Of a stretch of DNA of 21,337 nt, positions 6,756-14,936 are shown piece by piece (the stretch's first letter is position 1; every line of letters begins with the position of its first letter). Source of the DNA: JBOHCT01 sp050699055 (GTDB taxonomy: Bacteria > Actinomycetota > Actinomycetes > Streptosporangiales > JBOHCT01). Location of the stretch: the NCBI GenBank assembly GCA_050699055.1, contig JBOHCT010000053.1, positions 1-21,337 on the forward strand, in the 5' to 3' direction. The notes under the pieces are model-generated. The model made no database searches, was not told where the DNA came from, and worked only from the letters and a program-made list of their open reading frames with translations. The translations under genes were made by a program, and so were the position numbers.

Positions 6756-7775
6756 ATGCTCGCAACAGTCGTTCCCGGCCTGGCTCCGCTGGTCAGCGGC
6801 GAGCTAGGCTCCCACCCCGCCATTACGGTGACCGGTACGGGATTTGACGGCCGCTCCGACGTGGTGCTGTTCGACGTCGGTCGTGGCCATCAGGAGCAGG
6901 TCTCGAAGCTGCGCACCGTCGAGGACCTGTTCGTCGAGGTGGGACGGACGCTGCGGGCCGACGGTGACAGGGCGCATTGGATCGCCGGCAGGATCTGGCG
7001 CCCGCGGCGTGTCCAGTGTGCGCTGTCTGTCTGGGCCGAGGAGGTTCGTCCGCTCTCGGCATCGATGACGTTTCGCGTGATTGCGCGCGTGCTGCAGGAG
7101 CGGTCGTTCCTCCGAACGGAGCTGCGTCGCCAGGTGGAACGGGCGGTGACCAACGACCGGCCCAAGTGGCGGGTGGCCGATCCGTCGCAGATCGAGATCT
7201 GGGTGAGCGAGTATGTCCGGGGACGGCTGATAGCCGGGATTCGGCTGACGGACGCCCGCATGCGCCAGCACAAGGGCCGACAAGTCGAGCGGCCTGGGGC
7301 GCTACGCCCCACTGTTGCCGCGATGATGGTCGCTCTGGCCGGTGAAACGAACGGGGCTCTTCTGGACCCGTGCTGCGGTTCGGGCACCATCCTCGGTGAG
7401 GCTCTCGCTGCTGGGTGGAGGGCAGCCGGCCGGGATATCGACCCAGAGGCCGTGGAGATCAGCCGGGCCAACGTTCCAGGGGCCGAAGTCGAAGTCGGAG
7501 ACGCTCGCGACATCGCTCTGCGGAACGCGTCGGTAGCCGCGTGCGTGTCAAATCTGCCGTTCGGTAAGCAGTTCACCGTACAGGAGGACGCGGTTACCTG
7601 GCTGGAAGAGGTGCTTGCAGGGATGGCACGGGTCACCCGGCCCGGCGGACGGATCGTACTGCTGCGCCCGGAGATTCCGCGCACCACGGTCCCGCGTGAA
7701 CTGAGGCTGCGCGATCGACATCGGCTTCGGCTGCTGGGCACCAAGACCACCCTGTGGGTCTTCGAACGAACCTGA
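6756..7775 (+). CDS. THUMP-domain RNA (guanine-N2) methyltransferase, Trm14/TrmN-like
   Basis: This 339-residue protein has an N-terminal THUMP-type RNA-binding region (about residues 1-165, including LRTVEDLFVEVGR). A class I SAM methyltransferase domain follows: motif I LLDPCCGSGTILGEAL (203-217), an acidic ribose-binding AAGRDIDPEAV (223-233), and motif IV SNLPFGKQ (265-272). The NLPFG form of motif IV is seen in the Trm14/TrmN/THUMPD3 group, which makes N2-methylguanosine in tRNA; a 23S rRNA RlmL-like target is the alternative. I chose ATG 6756 because the family N-terminus begins there. The frame is open upstream, but its translation is Arg/Pro/Ser-rich and not domain-like. No strong ribosome binding site is seen. 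The 6482-6755 stretch before it holds only the divergent promoter region. Confidence 0.85.
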   Translation: MLATVVPGLAPLVSGELGSHPAITVTGTGFDGRSDVVLFDVGRGHQEQVSKLRTVEDLFVEVGRTLRADGDRAHWIAGRIWRPRRVQCALSVWAEEVRPLSASMTFRVIARVLQERSFLRTELRRQVERAVTNDRPKWRVADPSQIEIWVSEYVRGRLIAGIRLTDARMRQHKGRQVERPGALRPTVAAMMVALAGETNGALLDPCCGSGTILGEALAAGWRAAGRDIDPEAVEISRANVPGAEVEVGDARDIALRNASVAACVSNLPFGKQFTVQEDAVTWLEEVLAGMARVTRPGGRIVLLRPEIPRTTVPRELRLRDRHRLRLLGTKTTLWVFERT

Positions 7776-7812
7776 CGCATCACACGGGCCTCAGCCGGCT
7801 ACGGACCGCCGG

Positions 7813-7830
7813 CGGGACAGGCGAGTCCCG
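7813..7830 (-). terminator. Possible hairpin downstream of tRNA-Leu
   Basis: CGGGAC (7813-7818) pairs with GTCCCG (7825-7830) around a 6-nt loop, 13 nt past the tRNA 3' end on its own strand. It may end the tRNA transcript or the converging methyltransferase transcript. Weak evidence: no U-tract. Confidence 0.3.
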
Positions 7831-7842
7831 GGAGTACAGGGC

Positions 7843-7929
7843 TGGTGGGCGAGGAGGGAGTTGAACCCTCACGTCCTCATCGGACACACGGACCTGAACC
7901 GTGCGCGTCTGCCATTCCGCCACTCGCCC
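7843..7929 (-). tRNA. tRNA-Leu (anticodon CAG), CCA encoded
   Basis: On the minus strand a 7-bp acceptor stem GGGCGAG/CTCGCCC closes the molecule, with discriminator A and an encoded CCA (7845-7843). The anticodon arm is CACGG-TTCAGGT-CCGTG, giving anticodon CAG for CUG codons. A long variable arm (GTCCGATGAGGAC) marks it as class II, and the T arm is GAGGGTTCAACTCCCTC. CUG is a major leucine codon in high-GC genomes. I recall a tRNA-Leu next to fhaA in other filamentous actinobacteria, so the position looks conserved. Confidence 0.96.
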
Positions 7930-7984
7930 CGTGAACCGCGATCAGGCTAGCACGGATAGGGGCATCACCAGTGTTGTGGACAGA

Positions 7985-7990
7985 TACGAT
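7985..7990 (+). promoter_or_regulatory. Candidate -10 element of the fhaA-pknB operon
   Basis: TACGAT fits the actinobacterial TANNNT consensus and would start transcription near 7997, leaving a leader of about 20 nt before the fhaA start. No convincing -35 hexamer is visible 16-18 bp upstream, so the site is tentative. Confidence 0.35.
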
Positions 7991-8016
7991 CCTATGGACG
8001 GGGAAGGGAGGTGCCC

Positions 8017-8790
8017 GTGGGAGTCCTGCAGCGTTTCGAGCGCCGGCTCGAGGGCATGGTGGAGGGTGCTTTCGCGCGGGCCTTCAAGTCCGAGCTTCAA
8101 CCGGTCGAGGTCGCGAGCGCCATCCAGCGCGAGATGGACGACAGGGCGGCCATCGTGGCACAGGGGCGCACCCTGGTGCCCAACGACTTCGTCGTCGAGC
8201 TCGGTGAGGCCGACCACGAGCGGCTCTCGGTGTACTCCGACAGCATCGGTGTCGAACTGGCCACCGTGGCCCGCGAGTACGCAAGGGAGCAAGGCTACTC
8301 ATTCGTAGGTCCGGTGCGTGCCCGGTTCGAGCACGCACCCGACCTCGCGACGGGGATGTTCCGCATCCGGTCCGGGGTGATCCGCGGGACCACCGTCGAA
8401 GGGGGCGAGATCCGGCAACCCGCCACCGACCAACCCGTACGCGGACGCCAAGGCTTCTCGGGCCATCCCCGTCTGCTCGTGTCCACCGGGCAGCACGCGA
8501 TGGCGGGCAGCGACGAGGCGTTCGGCCGCCAGCACGCGTACGAGCTGACGACACCGGTAACGGTTCTCGGCCGCGGCACCGACTGCGACCTGCGCCTTGT
8601 CGACCCCGGCGTCTCGCGTCACCACGCGGAGCTGCGGGTCGAGGGCGGGCAGGTCGTGCTGACCGACCTCGGCTCCACCAACGGCAGTCTCGTCAATGGC
8701 CAGCCCATACGCCGCACGACGCTCTACGATGGCGCGCGCGTCAGCATGGGACGCACGACTCTGATCTTCCGGCGCGACGAGGTGTGGTGA
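8017..8790 (+). CDS. fhaA: FhaA: DUF3662 and FHA domain phosphothreonine-binding protein
   Basis: The 257-residue protein begins MGVLQRFERRLEGMVEGAFAR, the usual FhaA start, and residues 1-120 form the DUF3662 domain. A short polar linker (about 130-170) leads to a C-terminal FHA domain. Its phosphothreonine-binding residues are Arg186 (LGRGTDC), Ser200 and His203 (VSRHH), and Asn222 (GSTNGSLVNG). Mycobacterial FhaA is about twice as long because of its linker. The mycobacterial protein is a PknB substrate that also binds the phosphorylated pseudokinase domain of MviN, linking kinase signalling to peptidoglycan precursor export; the same role is inferred here. AGGGAGG 5 nt before GTG 8017 fixes that start over the GTG at 8011. 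It is the first gene of the operon, 12 bp ahead of fhaB. Confidence 0.95.
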   Translation: MGVLQRFERRLEGMVEGAFARAFKSELQPVEVASAIQREMDDRAAIVAQGRTLVPNDFVVELGEADHERLSVYSDSIGVELATVAREYAREQGYSFVGPVRARFEHAPDLATGMFRIRSGVIRGTTVEGGEIRQPATDQPVRGRQGFSGHPRLLVSTGQHAMAGSDEAFGRQHAYELTTPVTVLGRGTDCDLRLVDPGVSRHHAELRVEGGQVVLTDLGSTNGSLVNGQPIRRTTLYDGARVSMGRTTLIFRRDEVW

Positions 8791-8802
8791 GGTCTCCCCC
8801 AC

Positions 8803-9276
8803 ATGACCGACCTGACCCTGACCCTCATCAAGATTGCCTTCCTGGCGGTGCTGTGGCTATTCGTCATCGCCGCCGTGGGCATCATCCGCACTGACCTGTT
8901 CGGGTCACGGGTCGCTCCGAAGGTCCCTCCGCGGCAGAAGGCGCAGCCGCGTAAGGCGAAGAAGCCCGCGCGGGTGGGTCGAGGCTCGCCCCGCAAGGTC
9001 ATCGTCACGCGGGGCACGCTCACCGGCACCAGCGTGGCACTCGGCGAGGCACCCGTGACGATCGGTCGGGCGAATGACGCCACGCTCGTACTAAGCGACG
9101 ACTACGCTTCGAGCCGACATGCCCGGCTCTTTCCTCAGGACGGTCAGTGGCTGGTGGAGGATCTCGGTTCAACCAACGGCACCTTTCTGGACCGGACGAA
9201 GGTGACACGGCCCACACCGGTGCCGCTCGGCATACCGATCCGCATCGGCAAGACCGTCCTCGAGCTGCGCAGATGA
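8803..9276 (+). CDS. fhaB: FhaB/FipA: membrane-anchored FHA domain protein
   Basis: The protein has 157 residues. One N-terminal membrane segment (about 9-28) is followed by a basic linker rich in Lys/Arg/Pro (35-65). A cytoplasmic FHA domain (66-155) carries Arg89 (IGRAND), Ser104 and His106 (SSRHARL) and Asn125 (GSTNGTFLDRTKV). In mycobacteria the orthologue FipA recognises PknA-phosphorylated cell-division proteins such as FtsZ; the same role is inferred here. The stop overlaps the pstP start in an ATGA, so the two are probably translationally coupled. Confidence 0.94.
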   Translation: MTDLTLTLIKIAFLAVLWLFVIAAVGIIRTDLFGSRVAPKVPPRQKAQPRKAKKPARVGRGSPRKVIVTRGTLTGTSVALGEAPVTIGRANDATLVLSDDYASSRHARLFPQDGQWLVEDLGSTNGTFLDRTKVTRPTPVPLGIPIRIGKTVLELRR

Positions 9277-10691
9277 CCCTTGCACTCCACTACGCTGCTC
9301 GCTCGGACGTCGGTCTGTTGCGCGAGGGGAACGAAGACTCCGGCTACGCGGGCCCGCGCCTTCTCGCCGTCGCCGACGGTGTGGGCGGCCAAGCCCACGG
9401 CGAGGTCGCGAGCGCCGTCGCCATCGCCACCCTGGCGCCCCTCGACGAGGACGTCCCCGGATCCGATCTCCTGGGTGTGCTCGAGAGGTCCGTACGCGGC
9501 GCCAACGACGAGCTTCGGCGCATGGTCGAAACTGACCAGGCGCTCGCGAGCATGGGTACGACGCTCACCGCGATGCTGTGGAGCGGCGGGCGCGTCGCGC
9601 TCGCCCACGTCGGCGACTCCCGCGCCTACCTCCTCCGTGAGGGCGGGCTGCACCAGATCACCCGGGACCACACACTTGTCCAGTCACTCATCGACGAGGG
9701 ACGCATCACCGAGGACGAGGCCGCGACGCACCCGCAGCGCTCGCTGATCCTACGGGCCCTGGACGGGCATACGGACGTCGAGCCGGACCTCTCCATCCGC
9801 GAGGCGCTGCCCGGCGACCGCTACCTGCTGTGCTCGGACGGCCTCTCGTCGGTCGTGAGCACGGAGACCATCAACCAGACGCTGCGCGGCGGAGACGATC
9901 TCGACGAGGTCGTCCGCAGGCTCATCGAGCTCGCCAACCGCGGCGGCGGACCCGACAACATCACCTGCGTCGTCGCCGACGTGATCGACACCTCACTGCA
10001 GGGCCCGCCCCCGCCTGAGCACCCGATCGTCGTGGGGGCCGCGCAGGGGGCGGTCCGTCGTCGCGAGAACTCCCCCGACACCTCGGCCGGCCGCGCCGCC
10101 GCCCTGACCCAGACCGAGCCGGACGAGCACGAGGGCGGGCCCGGCGATCCGCCCCGCAGGCGGCGGTGGCCGTTCTTCTATCTCGCGGTGCTGATCTTCG
10201 TCGTGGGCCTTGCGCTCGCGGGGTACGGCGGATGGCAGTACACCCGCTCGCAGTACTACGTGGGCGCCCAGGACGGCGAGGTCGTCATCTACCGGGGCCT
10301 GAGTCAGCACGTCGTCGGCTACGATCTGTCGGCGGTCCACAGCCGTACCGATGTCCCCCTGGGTGACCTGCCCGTCTTTGAGCGCGACCTGGTCGTGCAC
10401 AATATCGAGGCGGGCAGTCTGGGTGGGGCGCAGAAGATCGTCGACCGCCTGCGGGGGGAGGCCACGGCGTGTCGGCACGCCCGCCACCAGGCGGAGCAGG
10501 CCCAGAAATCTAAGGAAGCCAAGAAGGCCAAGAAGGCACGGCACAAGAACGCACCCGGCGACAAGGCGTCGGCGCGGGCTAGCCGCGACCGGCCCGGCAC
10601 CACGCCGAGCCCGCGAACGCAGTCGACGCCGAAGCCGGGGCACACCCCGTCGGTGCCGGGGATTCCCAACGGCTGTCCGGAGGGAGCATGA
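9273..10691 (+). CDS. pstP: PstP: PP2C-type Ser/Thr protein phosphatase, membrane-anchored
   Basis: In this 472-residue protein, residues 1-237 are a PPM/PP2C domain with the metal-binding motifs GNEDS (Asp22), VADGVGG (Asp35), GDSRAYL, CSDGL (Asp189) and GGPDNITCVV (Asp228). A charged juxtamembrane linker (240-297) leads to one membrane helix (300-322). The outer domain is about 150 residues and ends in a Lys-, Ser- and Pro-rich tail. The enzyme reverses phosphorylation by the PknA/PknB kinases encoded downstream; the shared operon fits this. ATG 9273 overlaps the fhaB stop by 4 nt. The alternative of an upstream in-frame start lies inside fhaB and is not domain-like. Confidence 0.95.
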   Translation: MTLALHYAARSDVGLLREGNEDSGYAGPRLLAVADGVGGQAHGEVASAVAIATLAPLDEDVPGSDLLGVLERSVRGANDELRRMVETDQALASMGTTLTAMLWSGGRVALAHVGDSRAYLLREGGLHQITRDHTLVQSLIDEGRITEDEAATHPQRSLILRALDGHTDVEPDLSIREALPGDRYLLCSDGLSSVVSTETINQTLRGGDDLDEVVRRLIELANRGGGPDNITCVVADVIDTSLQGPPPPEHPIVVGAAQGAVRRRENSPDTSAGRAAALTQTEPDEHEGGPGDPPRRRRWPFFYLAVLIFVVGLALAGYGGWQYTRSQYYVGAQDGEVVIYRGLSQHVVGYDLSAVHSRTDVPLGDLPVFERDLVVHNIEAGSLGGAQKIVDRLRGEATACRHARHQAEQAQKSKEAKKAKKARHKNAPGDKASARASRDRPGTTPSPRTQSTPKPGHTPSVPGIPNGCPEGA

Positions 10692-12055
10692 GCAACGTCG
10701 CGGCCGCACCGCCGCCGCGCACCCGGCGCGGTGTCGAGCTCGTCATGCTCGCCTTCGCGGTCGTCATCGCCGTCGGTGCGTGGGCCAATGTGGGTCTGGC
10801 GCACGTCGCCCATCTGCCCACGAACATGTTGGTCTACGGCGCGAGCTTCGCGGCTCTCGCCCTGCTCGCGCACATCGTCGTACGCTTCTTCGCCCCCTAC
10901 GCCGATCCCCTGCTGCTCCCCGCGGTGACCCTCCTCAACGGGATCGGGCTCGTCCTCATCCACCGTCTCGACCTCGGTGACTCGGGCGGCACCGACGCCC
11001 CGATGCAGCTCGTCTGGACGGCGGTCGGCATCGCACTGTTCGTCGCGGTGCTCGTCCTCGTCCGCGACCATCGCGTCCTGCAGCGCTACACCTATACCGC
11101 AGGTGCGGCTGGTCTGGTGCTGTTGGCGATTCCGGCCCTGCTGCCGAGCGCGTACAGCGAGGTCAACGGAGCGAAGATCTGGATCAGGTTCGGCGGGTTC
11201 TCGATCCAGCCGGGGGAGTTCGCGAAGCTGCTGCTCATGATCTTCTTCGCGGGATACCTCGTCGCCAAGCGGGACGTCCTCTCGCTCGCCGGTCGTCGTC
11301 TCCTGCTGATCGACCTCCCCCGCGCGAGAGATCTCGGTCCGGTGCTCGTGGCATGGGGCGGGAGCCTTTGTGTCCTCGTCTTCGAAGACGACCTCGGCAC
11401 CTCTCTGCTGTTCTTCGGCATCTTCGTGGCGATGTTGTACGTCGCCACCCAGCGCACATCGTGGCTGCTCATCGGCCTTCTGCTGTTTGCCGGCGGGGCC
11501 TTCGCGTCGTCGCAGATCTTCGGCCACGTCCGCGAGCGCATCGACATCTGGCTGCATCCGTGGGCGGGCAACAACGCCACCAACGACGCCTACCAGCTCG
11601 TCCAAGGCCTGTACGGGCTCGCTAACGGAGGGGTGCTCGGTACCGGCCTCGGACAAGGACGGCCCAACATCGTACCGTTCGCCAAGACCGACTTCATCGT
11701 GGCGACGGCCGGCGAGGAGCTCGGTCTCACTGGCCTCATGGCCATCCTGATCATCTACGGGCTGATCGTCGAGCGCGGCCTGCGCGCGGCCCTCGCCGCC
11801 CGCGACCCGTTCGCGAAGCTGCTCGCGGCGGGCCTGGCGTTCGCCCTCGCCCTGCAGGTTTTCGTGGTCGTCGGCGGTGTCACGAGGCTCATCCCCCTGA
11901 CCGGCCTCACGACGCCGTTCCTGTCATACGGGGGATCGTCCCTGGTCGCTAACTGGGCGCTCATCGCGCTCCTGATGCGCGTGAGTGACGGGGCGAGGCG
12001 ACCGCCGCCGAAACCCTCGGAGGACGATGCCATGACGCAGGTGGTGAGACGATGA
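10688..12055 (+). CDS. rodA: FtsW/RodA/SpoVE-family SEDS peptidoglycan glycosyltransferase
   Basis: The 455-residue polytopic protein has about twelve membrane segments and the SEDS signatures. These are IWIRFGGFSIQPGEFAKL in the middle, a loop GLYGLANGGVLGTGLGQG, and a C-terminal LTGLTTPFLSYGGSSLVANW. SEDS proteins polymerise lipid II into glycan strands at the membrane and work with a cognate class B PBP, encoded next. In this conserved position the gene is called rodA in mycobacteria and ftsW in some annotations. Elongation versus sporulation-division use in this organism is not decided by sequence. ATG 10688 overlaps the pstP stop (ATGA) and its stop overlaps pbpA (ATGA). Confidence 0.94.
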   Translation: MSNVAAAPPPRTRRGVELVMLAFAVVIAVGAWANVGLAHVAHLPTNMLVYGASFAALALLAHIVVRFFAPYADPLLLPAVTLLNGIGLVLIHRLDLGDSGGTDAPMQLVWTAVGIALFVAVLVLVRDHRVLQRYTYTAGAAGLVLLAIPALLPSAYSEVNGAKIWIRFGGFSIQPGEFAKLLLMIFFAGYLVAKRDVLSLAGRRLLLIDLPRARDLGPVLVAWGGSLCVLVFEDDLGTSLLFFGIFVAMLYVATQRTSWLLIGLLLFAGGAFASSQIFGHVRERIDIWLHPWAGNNATNDAYQLVQGLYGLANGGVLGTGLGQGRPNIVPFAKTDFIVATAGEELGLTGLMAILIIYGLIVERGLRAALAARDPFAKLLAAGLAFALALQVFVVVGGVTRLIPLTGLTTPFLSYGGSSLVANWALIALLMRVSDGARRPPPKPSEDDAMTQVVRR

Positions 12056-13482
12056 ACCCGCCCCTCCGCCGCATCGCCATCGCGTGCCTGGTGCTGTTCG
12101 GCCTGCTGCTCCTCAACGTGAACTACATCCAGGCCGTCCAGGCCGACGATCTGCGCAACCACAAGGGCAACGCACGCGTCCTGCTGAGCGAGTACGACCA
12201 CGAGCGCGGGCAGATCGTCGTCGGCGGCAAGGCGGCGGCGAAGTCCGTGCCGACCGAGGACCAGCTCAAGTACCTCAGGGTCTACCCGAAGGGAAAGATG
12301 TACGCGCCGGCGACCGGCTACTACTCACTGTTCGGGGCAACCGGTGTCGAGCGCGCAGAGGACTCCATCCTGTCGGGGCAGGACTCTCGCCTGCTCGTGC
12401 ACCGCTTCATCGACCTCGCGACAGGTGGCAAGCCCAAGGGCGGCTCTGTCGTCCTGACGCTCAACGCCAACGCCCAGAGGGTGGCCTATCAGGACCTGGC
12501 GGGTAAGACCGGCGCGGTCGTGGCCCTGAACCCGCAGACGGGCGCGATCCTTGCGCTGGCCTCGCGCCCGTCGTACGACCCGAACCGCCTCGCCTCCCAC
12601 GAGAGCGACAAGGTCAAGAAGGCCTACAAGACCCTCACGCACGCGGACGACAAACCGCTGCTGAACCGCGCGATCGACCAGACGTACCCGCCGGGCTCGA
12701 CGTTCAAGGTCATCACATCCGCCGCCGCGCTGTCGTCGGGTGACTACCAGCCCTCGACGCAGATCCCCGCCCCGCACGTGTTGAACCTTCCCCAGACGAC
12801 CGCCACGCTGAACAACTTCGCGGGCGAGGTCTGCAGCCCGACAGGACGGATGTCGCTCGCCGACGCGCTGCGCATGTCGTGCAACACCGCCTTCGGCGAC
12901 CTCGGCTTGCGCCTCGGCGCGAAGACCGTACGCGAACAGGCGGAGGCCTTCGGCGTCAACGACCAGTTCGAGATTCCGATGGAAACCGCGAAGAGCGTGT
13001 TCCCGAGCGGGCTCGACAAACCGCAGACCGCGCTCTCAGCGATCGGGCAGTACAACGACAGGATGACGCCGCTGCAGATGGCGATGGTCGCCTCTGGGAT
13101 CGGCAACGGTGGGGTCGTCATGAAGCCGTACCTCGTACAGGAGGAGAAGGCACCGGACCTGTCGACGATCGGGCAGCACACGCCCCACGAGTACGGACGG
13201 GCCGTCAGCCCGCGGGTCGCGGACGAGCTCAAGGGCATGATGGAACTCGTCGTGAACCAGGGGACGGGCACGGCCGCGCAGGTCCCCGGCGTCCAGGTGG
13301 CCGGTAAGACCGGTACCGCGCAGAACGCCGAGGGCGCGCAGCCCCACGGCTGGTTCGTCGCCTTCGCGCCCGCGGACAACCCCAAGGTCGCTGTCGCCGT
13401 CGTGGTGAAGAACGGCGGCCAGGGCGGGGTCGTGGCGGCCCCGATCGCGAAGGATGTCATGGAAGCGGTGTTGCGTCGGTGA
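12052..13482 (+). CDS. pbpA: PbpA: class B penicillin-binding protein (transpeptidase)
   Basis: The 476-residue protein has one N-terminal membrane anchor (about 8-28), a short non-catalytic region, and a transpeptidase domain. All three active-site motifs are intact: SxxK at Ser216-Lys219 (PPGSTFKV), SxN at Ser276-Asn278 (MSCNTAF) and KTG at 419-421 (AGKTGTAQ). It cross-links peptidoglycan stems outside the membrane, as partner of the SEDS polymerase encoded just upstream. The length is at the short end of class B PBPs, as is usual for PbpA-type proteins. It overlaps rodA and pknA by 4 nt each. Confidence 0.95.
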   Translation: MNPPLRRIAIACLVLFGLLLLNVNYIQAVQADDLRNHKGNARVLLSEYDHERGQIVVGGKAAAKSVPTEDQLKYLRVYPKGKMYAPATGYYSLFGATGVERAEDSILSGQDSRLLVHRFIDLATGGKPKGGSVVLTLNANAQRVAYQDLAGKTGAVVALNPQTGAILALASRPSYDPNRLASHESDKVKKAYKTLTHADDKPLLNRAIDQTYPPGSTFKVITSAAALSSGDYQPSTQIPAPHVLNLPQTTATLNNFAGEVCSPTGRMSLADALRMSCNTAFGDLGLRLGAKTVREQAEAFGVNDQFEIPMETAKSVFPSGLDKPQTALSAIGQYNDRMTPLQMAMVASGIGNGGVVMKPYLVQEEKAPDLSTIGQHTPHEYGRAVSPRVADELKGMMELVVNQGTGTAAQVPGVQVAGKTGTAQNAEGAQPHGWFVAFAPADNPKVAVAVVVKNGGQGGVVAAPIAKDVMEAVLRR

Positions 13483-14936
13483 GTACCTCCGGCACGGTGC
13501 TGAACGGCCGTTACCACCTGGCGTCGCTCATCGCGGCGGGCGGGATGGGCGACGTCTGGCAGGCCGATGACCAGCTGCTGGGTCGCGAGGTCGCCATCAA
13601 GGTGCTGCGCGCCGACCTCGCCCGCGACCAGACGTTTCGCGCGCGGTTCCGAGCCGAGGCGCGTAACACCGCGGCGCTCTCCCATCCCGGCATCGCCCAG
13701 CTCTTCGACTATGGCGAGCAGGACGACATCGCCTACCTCGTCATGGAGCTCGTCCCCGGCGAACCGCTGTCGAGAATTCTCTCCCGCGAGGAGCGTCTCG
13801 GGTCGTGGCGTACGCTCGACATCGTCGCCCAGACCGCGGACGCGCTCCAAGCGGCCCATGACGCCGGGATCATTCACCGCGACGTCAAGCCGGCCAACCT
13901 GATGATCCTCCCCTCCGGCCAGGTCAAGGTCACTGACTTCGGCATCGCGCGCGGCCTCGACACCGCTGGGACCCTCACCCAGGCGGGTACGGTCCTCGGC
14001 ACCGCCCGCTACGTGTCGCCCGAGCAGGCGGAAGGCAGGACGCTGACGCCGGCGACGGATGTCTACTCCCTGGGGATCGTCGCCTACGAATGCCTGTCCG
14101 GCCGCCCGCCCTTCTCCGGCGAGACCGCGGTCTCGATCGCCTTGGCGCACGTGCGGGACGAGCCGCCCCCGCTGCCCGACGACGTCCCCGAGGCCGTTTG
14201 CCGCATCGTCCTCCAGTGCCTCGCCAAGGATCCGTCCGGCCGCCCAGTCACGGCCGCCGCGCTCGGCGAGCACGCCACTACCTTGCGCGACGCGATCGTC
14301 GGCGGAGCCACCGACCGTCTCGGAGCCGAGGTGCCGGTAGGGACCTCGGCTATCGACGCCGGTGCCCCCACCACCGTCACGCCCGCGTCCAACGCGGGGG
14401 ACACCGGCGACCTCGGCCGGGTCCGGCAACGTCGGCGCCGCGCACTCATGGCGGCGGGTATCGCTGGCATCCTGGTGGTCTTTCTCGGCTCGCTCGGGCT
14501 GGCCTTCCGGTGGTACGACGTGTTCTCCTCGTCCGGCCAGACGGCCCAGGACGGCGGGCCGGTACCCGCACACGTCAGGGTGACGTCGTCATCCCCCACA
14601 CCCGGTACGAGCAGCTATCCGGTGGCCAACACGAGTAGCCAGCGGCCGGACCCGAGCGAGCAGGACGCCCCAGTGAGACAAACGGATCCGAGCGAGTCGG
14701 CCGAACCGTCACCATCGGACCACCGCCCCGGCCCCACATCGTCGCCTTCCCCGACCTCGACGCCTACACCCGCGCGGTCGACCACGCAGCCCGAGCCGAC
14801 GCCGACGGTATCGGAATCGACCCCCCCGACCACGCCACCGGCCACGCCGACTACGCCTCCGGGCGACGGTGGCGGCGACTCCGGCGGCACGGGCGGAGGC
14901 AGCACGCCGCAGTCAGGGCAGGTCCGCGATGACTGA
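13479..14936 (+). CDS. pknA: PknA: membrane Ser/Thr protein kinase with Pro/Ser/Thr-rich outer tail
   Basis: The 485-residue protein has a Hanks-type kinase domain (about 11-275). It carries the glycine loop AAGGMGDVW, ATP-site Lys41 (VAIKVL), catalytic Asp135 in HRDVKPAN, DFG at 153-155, and an activation loop with several Thr before YVSPEQ. A juxtamembrane linker (276-321) precedes one membrane helix (about 322-343). The outer part (residues 350-485) is low-complexity Ser/Thr/Pro then Gly-rich, with no PASTA domains, and may be disordered or glycosylated. PknA orthologues phosphorylate division and wall-synthesis proteins. The GTG start at 13479 overlaps the pbpA stop (GTGA), a coupled junction. 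Confidence 0.94.
   Translation: MSTSGTVLNGRYHLASLIAAGGMGDVWQADDQLLGREVAIKVLRADLARDQTFRARFRAEARNTAALSHPGIAQLFDYGEQDDIAYLVMELVPGEPLSRILSREERLGSWRTLDIVAQTADALQAAHDAGIIHRDVKPANLMILPSGQVKVTDFGIARGLDTAGTLTQAGTVLGTARYVSPEQAEGRTLTPATDVYSLGIVAYECLSGRPPFSGETAVSIALAHVRDEPPPLPDDVPEAVCRIVLQCLAKDPSGRPVTAAALGEHATTLRDAIVGGATDRLGAEVPVGTSAIDAGAPTTVTPASNAGDTGDLGRVRQRRRRALMAAGIAGILVVFLGSLGLAFRWYDVFSSSGQTAQDGGPVPAHVRVTSSSPTPGTSSYPVANTSSQRPDPSEQDAPVRQTDPSESAEPSPSDHRPGPTSSPSPTSTPTPARSTTQPEPTPTVSESTPPTTPPATPTTPPGDGGGDSGGTGGGSTPQSGQVRDD

Noticed and set aside
10319..11656. A 445-codon minus-strand frame opposite pstP and rodA
   Set aside because: Low-complexity Glu/Asp/Arg/Gln translation and antisense to a clearly conserved SEDS protein.
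12744..14573. A 609-codon open frame on the minus strand across pbpA and pknA
   Set aside because: It is antisense to two genes with full catalytic motifs, its translation is Gly/Arg/Asp-rich with no domain, and long antisense frames are expected at this GC content.
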